A stretch of DNA of 64,000 nucleotides from Isoetes taiwanensis (Eukaryota > Streptophyta > Lycopodiopsida > Isoetales > Isoetaceae): assembly GCA_021234155.1 (NCBI GenBank), contig JAJEKV010000053.1, positions 9,121,798 to 9,185,797 on the forward strand. Direction: 5' to 3'. Under the pieces are notes generated by a model, which ran no database searches, was not told where the DNA came from, and saw nothing but the letters and a program-made list of their open reading frames with translations. This document shows, one piece after another, positions 11,781 through 22,522 of this stretch (position 1 is the first letter of the stretch; every line of letters begins with the position of its first letter). A program made the position numbers and the translations under genes.

Positions 11781-11907
11781 TTAGAGATTTGTGTGTCCAT
11801 CTTGTTGGAGTTCTGCCCCATTGGCTTTGTGTTTGTTGATTGCAACATTAGAGATTAGTGTTGTCCATCTCATTGGAGTTCTGCACCATTGGCTTTGTGT
11901 TTGTAGT
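11781..11907. repeat. 67-bp tandem repeat, two imperfect units
   Basis: A unit starting TTAGAGATT and containing TTGGAGTTCTGC and CCATTGGCTTTGTGTTTG is repeated at 11781 and 11848 with a few substitutions. Confidence 0.8.
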
Positions 11908-14900
11908 GGCATTCGCAAGAATGAAGTATGTTTGGATCATTTGGATCTAAGTTTGAGAATAGGGAAAAGCATCTATTCGGTGGGCTTTATGGAGATACTG
12001 TAGTTGTTCGAATTAACCAAGACGAGCACCTGAGGTACATACATAAAAAATCTGGTGGCATATTTTATGGTCGGCTATTGGACAAATGGATATTTTTATC
12101 TAAAGATAATTTCCACTTGGTAGAGTGCACTGAACATTGTGCAAAAACCACATAGCCCTTTCGAATCCATTAAATCTCATTTGGCCAGATTTGAGATCTC
12201 AACATGACCCATAACTTGGATTAAGGAAATCCACGTGGAATTTGAACGACCAATATAAGAGAAGGGCATTTTTCGTGAAAATAAGTATTATGTGGCAAGG
12301 GGTAGAGAGGGCATGCTTATTTATCATCCACGTGGCTAATGTTTACATGACATGTATTAGCATTGATTACCATGCATTTAATGATGCGAATATTGTGAAA
12401 ATCATTTCCCAAGATAGGCACAGGGAAATTTAATGACATACAAAATATGGAAAAAAGATCACAAAAATATTATATGCAACATAAGGTATTCAGAAGAATA
12501 AATGTCTAGACTTGAATAACAAAAAGAAATTCAGCATCGTTTCTTGGACAAAATTGAGATTGTAGTCTACAATTCTAGGTAGTTCTACTGACTTGGACTG
12601 TAAGTCGACTTTTTTATTGGCTTCTGGACTTCTGAAAGCCCATTCCATCCCCAGATGCGCAGGCGAATTATTATCTTATAAATTTAATACTGAATGAGCT
12701 AAAAGGTATTCTTGACCGCCTCTTAATATATTCTTTTTGCATCCTGATGCATTTACTGCTATAGGATAAGGTGTTAAAGTAAAGCACAAAAGGTTTGAAG
12801 CTTTATGTCTTCACTTACTAATGATTCAAACAACAGGAATTAGACCATATTGAGCTGTTTTTCTTACATAATTCCACTTTCCAACATAGTGTAGAGTACA
12901 CCAGGAAATACTATGAACAGTTCCTATGAATAAAGTTATTGTCCACTATAGCAGACAAACTACCATTTAAAATGCTTAACATCATGGGATATTTATACAT
13001 GGATACAACATACAATTACACTCTGCAACAATTGCGAAGCAAGCATAAATGCTAATTTTTCTAAGAGTTCTCTAAGAATCCATGTTATAGAACTATGAAT
13101 ACGAAATTGAACAAAACAAACAATTGCAACCGTGGCTCAGATAACTATATACCTAGTTGAGTACCACCTTGTTACGAAAGGCTCCAACTTGCTTGAATGC
13201 CCTTCTATAGATGGCACTCCATATCACCCTGAAATAGATGCCCTAAAATATCTCATTGTTTTACGTTCCTTTATCACCTTTCACCCTGTCATGACCTAGA
13301 TTTTATAGCAAGACAAAATCGAAATGTAAAAGGTGCATTCAACAAAAAAAAGAACGCGAAAAAATGTAACTGTAAATAGACTTTTTATGAGGGTTGAAGC
13401 AGCCAAAAAGGGCAACAAAGCAATAACAGAGAAGAAATGTATTGCAAATGCTTTGTTGCAATACAAATAAACAAATCTATTCAGAATTACCCAACTACCT
13501 CAGATTTTTGGCAAGCCATCACATACCAGCAATGCAAAGATCCTTTCGCAACACATGAACAAACATGCCATTTCAGAAGAGATTGCACCAGGAGCATGTC
13601 AACCGTTTGTAAAGTTTCTCCAATGTATTGACAGAACCATTCTAATAGATAATGATAGATCTTATCTATAAGATTCATTCTCTTGTTTCAAAAAACTTTG
13701 ATTTGAACATGACAAAAATCCCTGCAACAAAACAGACTGAGGTTGCTAGGCAGAAAAATGCAAAGATGTGTTGACGAATTTCTAGTAGCAGGGCCTTAGT
13801 GGCATGACAATCTTTAATGTAGAAAAATAGTTTAGTTCAATCAGATCCTTCTCCACATTAAGGCGCAAAGTTCCCTTCTTGTAAGCATTCCAACCAGAAG
13901 CTTTGACAATACGGTGTGTCGGCAAAACTCATCAATCATAACATGCCCTCCTTAAGGTAAATTAGCAAAGATATTATAATTCCCATCCATGTTTGAAAAT
14001 AGCATGAATCCCATTTTTTCATGGAAGCTAAGTTCAATTACGCCCCCCAAAAATGATACCCAGAATGACCTAAATGTCACACTTTCACGCAAAAACCACG
14101 AAAATGGATATTTTTTATGGAATTTCAGGGAATCTTTTAAAGATTCCTTTCAAAGTGTGTTTGGAGCAAATTAGTGCGTTTCAGTTAATCCCTTTGGTAA
14201 TCTCCCAACCCAAAAGAATCTGATGTGTAGCCTTCTATACCTAGCTGCATTAGGGTACAAAGGTACCATAGCTGCCATGGCCATTTGTGTTTTGTAAGGA
14301 ATCGACTGCATCCAAATAAAAGAATAGTACAAATTCTTGCTAGGGCGAGAGTAAACTCCAAGAGGTTTTTCCCAATTTCCTCCACCACATTATTGAAAAA
14401 TGAGATATTCGAGAGTACAGATTAGGCCACGTCTTTTTTTGCATGATGTGGCAAGCTCATGGATAGGCTAGAATTGAAGCAAAGCTTGTACTCCATGCTA
14501 AGGCAAGGCTGCTAAAAATATATGGAACTTTCTCAATGTGTGTAATAATTGTTCAAGATACGATAAAAAGCAACATCTGAGGTGCCCCTCTTTTTTAAAA
14601 TGATATATAAAGAAGTTTAAAAAAAAGAAGAATAGAAGAACATATGCAACTTTATTAGATGTTTTATAAGAATGATCAAGAGGCCCATAGGAGTCAAATA
14701 TAAAGAATTTAAAAACATAGCAGCCCTTTACTGTTCGGCCCCTTTAAAGAGTTTTCGAGGGAAAAGACTTAGCACTAATAAGCTCGATGATAAATTGTAC
14801 AGCTGTGCCTGTCATTGTAGTGAGCGTCTCCGGAACACACTTATGAAAAAAGTGCACTCAATTCAAAGCATTGTTCTACATGCGCAGCTGCAGTTGCAAT

Positions 14901-15572
14901 CCTAGAAATGGTCGGATTTTGTGCCAGTCACGATCCCTTTCTGTATGTCTTCAGGTCCTATTTAGAAGTATAACTTGCCAGCTTGGATATACATCTCATC
15001 TGAAAGCAAACAAATTCATGAGCAACTTGAGTAGATCCGAAATATATAATGGCTTGGGGGTATTCTTATAATCAAAGAATGTCCAAAAAGTGTAATTTTA
15101 AATGTTGTAATGAAAGGAAGGATTAATAATACCTAGACTCAAATTACTCAAAGAGACATCAACTCAATTGTAATGTTCTCAATCAAGTGTATAAAAATGA
15201 AGAAGAGATGATGAAACTTAACATCTACACTAGTCCAACCTTAGCTTTTCATCCTTCTCATTGCTTGTCATTTATTTGGGCAGCTTGCGGGAGGACAAAT
15301 TTTGAAAAAGGCCTTTATTATTATGTTGTTAACATTCGAGGTTTTTGGCATAAAGTTCATTATTGAGCTTAGTAGTTAATACTTCTTTCCTGAGTCCTGG
15401 CTGATGAGAAATTTCGTGGGATGGCCTCGCATAATCTTCATATTCTACATAGAAAACTGCAACTACCTATTCAGTTTATATGTAGCTAAACAAATAGCAG
15501 GCAAAGAATGGTTTCTTATGTCTGATCGAACTCTACTTGGGTTTTAATCAATTAATTATATTTAGAGAGTGA

Positions 15573-17163
15573 TTAACTGGGCCAACCAACCGGAGGCTCT
15601 TCCAGAATGGCTCCATTCCCATATCTGCCTATGTCATCAGGCACAATATCCTGTAATCTGGCTATATCATCGGGCACAACATGATCCAGTGATCCTTCCT
15701 CTGCATCAAAATGGCTGAAAAAGGATGGACCTGATGTGAACCACTCATAATTCAGTTCTCCAGGTTTGGCATATTTCTGCCTGAAACAAACAAAAATAAA
15801 GTTTCAGAGAAACTTTAAGACCATTAGACTAAACAACTCGACATACCATTCTTGGTCCTCAATCATAATATCTGTCATTCCAAATGCCTTCAACTCTTCC
15901 CTAGTATGGTGGACGAGCAGGCTGTATCTGCATTAGAAAAAAAAAAAGTTCTTTTTACAGGTTTAAGATTTCCTAAGAAAATATGCTGTTTACCTTCCTC
16001 CAGGTCCAAGCTCCATAACCATAGATCCGGTGTTACCAAAATTCCATAAACCTTCAAACTGATCAACTGTCCATTTGTACCATCTCATCAGGAAAACCCT
16101 CAAGGTAAGCCCATGTGAGACAATAATCAGATTCACATAATTGGACTTCTCTTCTGGTCTCTGAAATCGGCCTATTTCTATATCCCCTCTCAGTGTTTCA
16201 CGAAAGCCTGATTTAAAGCATGTCAGCTACTAGTTATCTGTTTGTATGGCAGAGAATGAAGCGCTTGCCTGTTATCCTGTCGTAAACATCTGCTGCAGAT
16301 TCTCCATTAGGGAACCTATAGAAGAACCTGCCATATCTTAACCTGATAGCCTTTTCTACTCTCATTCTTTCCCTGTCTTGAAAATTTCCTGCAGAAAAGA
16401 TGCTGTAGGCTGAAGCTAAGAAAATAGTATTTGCAGAAACTGAAGAGCCATATCCAGCAAAAATGATAGACTGTAACGAAATGAAAGATCAATGCAAAAA
16501 ACGAATCTAGACCTAAAGATGCAAATATGAAGCAATGCAATGTGAATAATCAGCGTAGAATATGAAGGGGCAGAATGAAAGATCAATCGAATAGACAAAG
16601 GTGAAAAACCCTAAATTATTTTCCTTACCAAAATCTTGCTCGCGGAGCCTTGGCTCTTCACGAACTCCGGCAATCCTTTCTTTTTCAAACGCCATGCCCA
16701 TAGCTCTCAAGGTCTGGAGAGTCCGTTTGTAAGGGGATACATAAAAATAAACTTTCCAATCCTCTGCTCCATCGCTTTCTACAAGATTTCTTATTCTTTT
16801 CCCACAATCAATGGCCTGCCTCCAACCATCCTCTGTTAGGGCAATTTTAGAATCCGGAATCTTTGTGTAACAACTCTCGTCTATATTCCCTTGGCTTTCC
16901 CCGTGCCGTACCAGAATAATCCTTCTAGGTCGAGGTGGGGGTTTGGATTCTTGAATAGAATGTGAAAAAATTCCTCCATTTTGAGAATCTCGACTCAAGG
17001 CAAGAGGAAGAAACTTACTTCTGCAACGCTTCTGCGCCGTGGCCACACATCTATCGCATTTTTCTGAATTTTGGAGTCGTCTAAACAGCAAATCTGCCAA
17101 AATGGGGTCAGATTGTGCATATCCCTGTGCCAAGAACTTTGCACCAGTGCTAGACTCTGCCAT
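15573..17163 (-). CDS. Phosphoglycerate mutase-like histidine phosphatase family protein (plant AT74-like)
   Basis: Five exons at 17163-16629, 16388-16269, 16207-15994, 15927-15847 and 15780-15573 join in frame to 1158 nt, giving 385 residues and TAA. Residues 81-90 contain the phosphatase signature LVRHGES with the phospho-accepting His87. The second conserved histidine is in VSHG near residue 250, and an arginine-rich YKRTLQT stretch lies between. About 80 residues precede the core, more than I recall for the Arabidopsis AT74 proteins, and could hold a targeting signal. The C-terminus repeats VPDDI twice. Proteins of this plant group are annotated as phosphoglycerate mutase-like; the substrate is not established. 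Intron 2 has a GC donor (AG|GCAAGC); the others are GT-AG. All frames are intact, so this is probably an active host gene and the only clear one in the window. Confidence 0.92.
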
Positions 17164-17480
17164 TCTAGCTATAAAATCATTCTGTAGCAGGTTCTACCGA
17201 TCCGAAACAGATTAAAAAGCTGGTCGGAAAGGGAAAAAAAATACCTCTGTCTTTGTCACAAATGCATTCTTGAGATGCCGGTTGGTCTGAATCAGAGGAG
17301 AAAAAGGGGGCTTTAAATGTCCCCTGTTATAAATTCGATGTGGAACAGGATTTAGGCCGCTGTTCATCCATCCAGAATCAGATCAGATCAGCTTGAAGCT
17401 TCTATTCTGCTAAAGGGATATTGCGGAAAGGAATTAAGGGGAAATAATGGAGGTTGAGCAGACATGGATTGACGGTTGCC
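17164..17480 (-). promoter_or_regulatory. 5' leader and probable promoter region of the phosphatase gene
   Basis: Non-coding DNA lies directly upstream of the start codon. A possible leader intron could use a donor GTATTT near 17245 and an acceptor CTACAG near 17184. No decisive TATA box was identified. The Mutator-like foldback begins 576 bp upstream of the start codon. Confidence 0.3.
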
Positions 17481-17738
17481 AGGCGGCTACGGGAGCTTCA
17501 CGTTGATTTTCGTGTTTTGTTTTTGAACTGGATTTGAATATTGTTTGTTTTACTTCTTCGACAAGTCAGATTTTAGTGTATTCCAATTTGAGATATGCAT
17601 TACGTGCACATGTTGCCTATCACAACTAGGAGCTCTAGGGGGGAATATAATAAAATTTATAATTTTACAATATAATACCCCTACTGATATTGGCTCTCTT
17701 GTAGGACGGCACTCACACTATCTCCGCCCGATTTGGGT

Positions 17739-18227
17739 GGGTGAAAATAGCTTTACCCTGGTTTTGATGATTCTGTCGCGGTGAATACTCTCCCGAGGAA
17801 TCATAGACCCTCTGGGAACAGGATCCGTTTCAGAGGTCCCATTTTCCGTACTTGACAGTGTCAGACATACCCTCTGATGAATCATAGCCGTCCGTCTGCA
17901 GAGTGCATCCTGTCTATCCGTTTTATACCTCCTCGCAGAATCACAACGGTAGAATACCGCCGGACAGCGATTCCGTCACGTGGAATAGAGGCAGTGATTC
18001 CGTCCGGCCATATTCTGTCGTTGTGATTCCGCGGGGAGGTATAAAACGGATGGCCAGGATGCACCCTGCAGACGGACGGCTACGATCCATCAGGGGTACG
18101 CCTGATACTATCAGGTACGAAAAACGGGACCTCTGGAACGGATCCTGTTCCCAGAGGGTCTGTGATTCCGCGGGAGAGTATTCACCGTGACGGAATCGCC
18201 AAAACTAGGGTAAAGCTATTTTCACCC
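17739..18227. mobile_element. Mutator-like foldback MITE with 9-bp target duplication
   Basis: The two halves of this 489-bp element are imperfect inverted repeats of about 230 bp, beginning GGGTGAAAATAGC and ending GCTATTTTCACCC. It is flanked on both sides by GATTTGGGT (17730-17738 and 18228-18236). A 9-bp duplication with very long TIRs is the mark of Mutator-like elements. There is no transposase, so it is non-autonomous. Confidence 0.88.
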
Positions 18228-18499
18228 GATTTGGGTTATTAAATAAATCAGTGGAAACCCTTCCGGGCTTCAATATTGAAACTCTTCCAAATTTCCATGA
18301 AATCAAGAAGGGTTTCCACATATTGAAGCACAGAAGGGTTTCCATCAAAAATATAAAATAGATTATTTTTTGGGGGAAGATATCCACTGCTTCTTAGAAA
18401 TTAATTCCTACGACTATTCTTGAAGAGCCTTTTAGAGAAAGGGATTTGTTTTTTGTCTTGCCACTTGTTCCGGCAATTTCTCTCTGCAACTGAGAAATC

Positions 18500-18585
18500 A
18501 GGAAGTGCTTCAGGCGATCAGAAAGTGTTTCGGGCGATTAAGGCGATCAGGAAGTGTTTCAGGTGATTCACGAAGTGTTTCTATT
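18500..18585. repeat. Imperfect tandem repeat, about 20-30 bp units
   Basis: Four imperfect units contain AGGAAGTGTTTCAGGCGAT. Variants differ by one to three bases. Confidence 0.65.
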
Positions 18586-18938
18586 CAGGAATTGCTTTTG
18601 TGATTCAAGAACGGTTTTAGTGATTGCGGTTTAAGTTTCAATCAAGTATGAAGAAGCCAATGTTCCCTTCAATTTTCAGAGTTTCGGAAGCATTGCCCCT
18701 GTGTTTTATTTTCTTTTCTTTTTGTAGAAAAATTAGGAAGCAGACCCAACAGTTCCTTAATCTTTCTTGGGCATTTTTTGCAACTGGTGCTAATTTCTAG
18801 TATCGATCAGGTAAGAAGTAGCTGCTCTTCTGTTCAATTTCTGGATTTGTAGGAGCATTGCACATCCTTTTTATTATTTTTGCAGGATTTCCATGGCAAG
18901 ACAGTATACGCTGAACAAATCAAGCGGCTAATCCACGG

Positions 18939-19030
18939 TAAATTTGTCGTTTCCTCTATAAATTTGCATGTCGTTTCCTCCGTAAATTTGTCGTTCCCTC
19001 TGTAAATTTGCATGCCATTTCCTCTGCAAA
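18939..19030. repeat. Imperfect tandem repeat, about 22-26 bp units
   Basis: About four units of TAAATTTGCATGTCGTTTCC with small changes occur in a row. Confidence 0.7.
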
Positions 19031-20527
19031 TTCAATTCTACTATTATAAAAGCTCGGAACAAAACAACATGGAGCTTGGCGCCAAGAAGCAGCATGGAAA
19101 ACAAAAGCGGCAAGAAAATACAGAACATTGGATGGTAGCTACAATTGACAGTGGCAACAAATTTTTTAATTTTTTCTTAATTTTTTTTTTAGAAGTCTCA
19201 AAGTAAGATTTTTGAGGAAAACCTGGACCGATTCAACGCATTCCAATTTAGAAATATCTGTGGAAGAAAGAAGGGAAAGCTTGATTTCCACTATACAGAT
19301 TTCCTCTACTCTGGTAATGCACAGTATTGCTTTTAGTTGGTAGTATTTTGTTTAGGGATGATGGTACTGCATTTGATATGGCATATGGATTCTTTTTTTT
19401 ATAATTAAAGGCTGAGTGACAAACATTTGAGAAAGTTCAACAAGTAACTGAAAATCAGATGGTTGTGGATGTTTCTACTGTTACTCCAAATGCTAAATTT
19501 GTTGAGCTTGGAGCAGGTTCCCTTCACAATATCTAAGGCGGGTTTGTAACTTTTTGAGAAGTCGTGTTTCTGGGTTGCAGCTTGGAGCACAATACAAAAA
19601 ATTTCTCCTTTTTGTTCATTATAGCATACAAATAATTAGCACATGCAATTAGCATATAAATAATTGCATCTATTTCCTTGAAGAATAGCTTAATTCTAGT
19701 GAAATTTTTTTGAATCCTTTTCATCTCGAATGCTTGAAGGTGCAATGCATTTACTAATTGAGCAAATCATGAATCCTCTTCGACATTCTTATTTCCTTTG
19801 ATAAATATTAGAAACGCTTGGGTTTTAACCCAATCAGAACTTCAAATGTATTGTGTTCAAATATTATAAATAAAAGCACTCAAAGTGCAATTTCATTGCA
19901 CCTCTACTTCTTTTTGCTTATGTAAATTCTCTAGCAAAGTAAAAAAGGGCTGAGCATATTAAGTTTAGGTGCAACAAAAAAAGGGCATGGAAACGATTCT
20001 TCTATATCCACTCAAATAGATTCTACCTTGAACGATTGTAATGCACAGTTATAAGTCAAACGTGAACTAGCGAATTCAATTCTCTTGGAATTCACAATGC
20101 TCTTCTTTGTTGCTTGTCATTGATTGCTCAAAACACGTTGTGTTTTTTATTAGTAATTTTTTTTACATGTTTCTAGTATATTACATGCTTACGCTTCTTT
20201 TGTAATGTTTTAATATAAATACGGTGGGCATAGGTGCGGGCCAAGATCAAGGTGGGCCCCACCCGCCTGTTGGAATTATGACGTTTGCGCCCGACGGGTT
20301 AATCTCTAGTATAAGCGTAGGTTTCTATTGTTCGGTATCTAGTCATGGACACAAATATAGGGTGTCTCCCAATTTTATTTCTTGTTCTTTTAGACATAGA
20401 ACGTGTAGTATTATTCCCGTATGTAGAGAAAACTTATTTTTTTGTCCATTGCTTTAGAGTTGTGTGAACTTAGAATTTAGAATTCTTTAGGGACGAGCTC
20501 CATGGGCATTGGAGAATACGTCAATTA

Positions 20528-20749
20528 TTGATCACCATCCCTGGGGCCCATACAAGGTCCCAGAATAGATGGTTTTGTGAGCACGAGGGTTGCACACACA
20601 CGCTTCGAGGAGACCAGGGTGGTTGGAGTCTAGGTATGGATGCTGCGAAGAAGCACCATGAGAGCCAGCATGGGAAGGTACTATGGGTGCCTCGGCCTCG
20701 TGGTGCACGTAGAGTGCGTCCAAGGGACGAGGAGGACGAGGAGGCATGA
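20528..20749 (+). CDS. Short ORF with a cysteine/histidine cluster, unrecognised
   Basis: The 73-residue frame contains WFCEHEGCTHT and, 20 residues later, KKHHESQHG. This gives a C-x4-C ... H-x3-H pattern like a non-canonical zinc finger. The spacing is longer than a classical C2H2 finger and no further domain follows. It ends directly at the 3' end of the LINE at 20750, so it may be the remnant of a gene or element interrupted there. An overlapping minus-strand frame is equally long, so coding status is doubtful. Confidence 0.25.
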   Translation: MITIPGAHTRSQNRWFCEHEGCTHTLRGDQGGWSLGMDAAKKHHESQHGKVLWVPRPRGARRVRPRDEEDEEA

Positions 20750-20852
20750 GAGAGAATGAATGAATGAATGTTTTATTATTTTGTCGTCAGACCATCAGGT
20801 CTATATGACAATGACATTTTCCTACTAACAACCCCCCGTTCACGAGTCGATG

Positions 20853-22517
20853 TCACTCCAAGGGAGCATCATCCAACTCAAACTCCTGGTCTCTCTCATG
20901 TTCTTCATACATACCGAGTAAATCCTTGTAGTTCTTAATAGTCATCTCTCTTGTCTTCATAACTTCAATGAGGTAATTTCCTATAGTAGTGGCTGGAAGT
21001 GCAAAAAAGGCACTCAGTGTGGATAGCGAGGAGATCCCAAATCGCTCTCTATCCAACTGATACGCCGGACACTGTAGCACTACATGTTCCTCGTCTTCCA
21101 CCTCATCCTCACCACATACTTTGTATACTCTGTGGTACTTGGGAACATTCCCCCATCTCCCAACTTCGACCCCTAAGTGATGTGAGCTCATCCGCAATCG
21201 ACATATTAAATGTCTTTTATAACAGGAAGTATGTCCAGACAGATGTGGTGCTTCTGATAGATTGCTATTAATGTGACACTTGTAGAATGCCATTTTCGTG
21301 CTCGGGTTGCTCCAGATTTTATGGCGTACATGTGCTTCTACCCATGCCATCATCTTATTTTCCTCATCAGGCAAATGATCCAGGTCCATGTTCCATTTTC
21401 TTAACCATCGTCTGATGCTCATATGCCATCCCTTGTCTATGCTTTGCTTCATTGCTAACAAAGGTAATCTATCTTCATCCATCGCATGCATGCGCAACAA
21501 GTATTTAAGCGTTTGGGTAAGTGCTTCTACCTCCAATGCTACCAATCCTGATTCTGCTAGTAGCATATGGTATGGTGTTTGTACTTTGACCCCTAGCTCA
21601 GCCAACAAAAATTTTTTCTGGATCTTTTCTACTCTCTTCCACATGTCATCTGATAATCCCGGCCCCCAAGCTTCACATCCATACAGAACTACTGATTTAA
21701 CAAGTGCTACATACAACCTTTTTATCAATTCCCAATCAATGATACCTGTCTTGCTACACTGACATTGCATTGCATAGAGAGCTTTAATGCTCGCATCCGT
21801 ACGTTGCTCAACCGCTTTGTTCCAACTGTAATTGTGGTCAATAACCAGTTCTAAATATTTATAGGAGTTCGTAACTTCCATCTCCTTCCCATTATAGTAG
21901 AAGTGAAACCCGTCTCGAGACCTTGTGCCAAAAATCATAATCTTGGTCTTGGAGAGATTCACCTTCATCATGCCTCACAAAAGCTTGCCAGCGCATCTAA
22001 ATGTTTTTGCATGTCTTTGCATTTCTGGCAAATATTACATTGTCATCCGCATATAGCAGCATCAATATTGTGTATCCCGCTAGTGGCGTGCCTACCCCTC
22101 CATGATCCTGCATCAAGTTCTCTAACTGATCAATATAAATACCAAATAGGGTAGGGGAGAGGGGGCACCCTTGTCGGACCCCTATATTACTATCAACAGT
22201 TTCTTGGCAGCCTTGGTTGAAGGGGAAAGAGAGTTATACCACTACCTTCTCATATAAGTTTGCAACCACATTTCTCATTTCTGATGGGACCCCTATCGTC
22301 TCCATGTGATCCCACATATTCCCTCTGTTTACTGTGTCAAATGCTTTTGCCAGGTCTACTAAAAATGCAAATAGCGGCTTTTTTGTTTTTTTGATGGAGT
22401 CCATAATAGCCCTGATGGTGACCAAATGGTCGACAGTGCATCTTTTCGGCCTGAAACCTGCTTGCCCTGTAGCCCTGATGTGGTTCCTCTCTGCCCACGT
22501 GCTTATATACCTTTCTA
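20853..22517 (-). pseudogene. LINE reverse transcriptase, 3' half (copy A)
   Basis: The minus-strand sequence encodes the reverse transcriptase palm and the C-terminal region. Visible pieces are LFAFLVDLAKAFDTVNR (RT motif A), GVRQGCPLSPTLFG (motif B region), LMLLYADDNVIFA (catalytic YADD), and a 372-residue open C-terminal part. That part ends in a zinc-finger-like CxxC...HxxxxC region, VCGEDEVEDEEHVVLQC. A stop and a frameshift separate palm and C-terminal parts near 21990-22230, so no full enzyme is made. It would have copied element RNA at the target site. Confidence 0.85.
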
Positions 22518-22522
22518 TTATT

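Larger units (their letters stand above)
8417..15572. other. Long AT-rich stretch without a recognisable gene
   Basis: All open frames are short and lack recognisable motifs. Part of the left end may be Helitron interior. Two short tandem repeats, at 9491-9552 and 11781-11907, are listed separately. I see no tRNA, rRNA or clear exon series. Confidence 0.45.
18240..20520. other. Non-coding stretch with short tandem repeats
   Basis: Apart from the repeats at 18500 and 18939, nothing is firmly recognised. A short peptide-like stretch near 19068-19160 (MELGAKKQHGKQ) might be an exon, but it has no extended frame or known motif. Confidence 0.4.
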
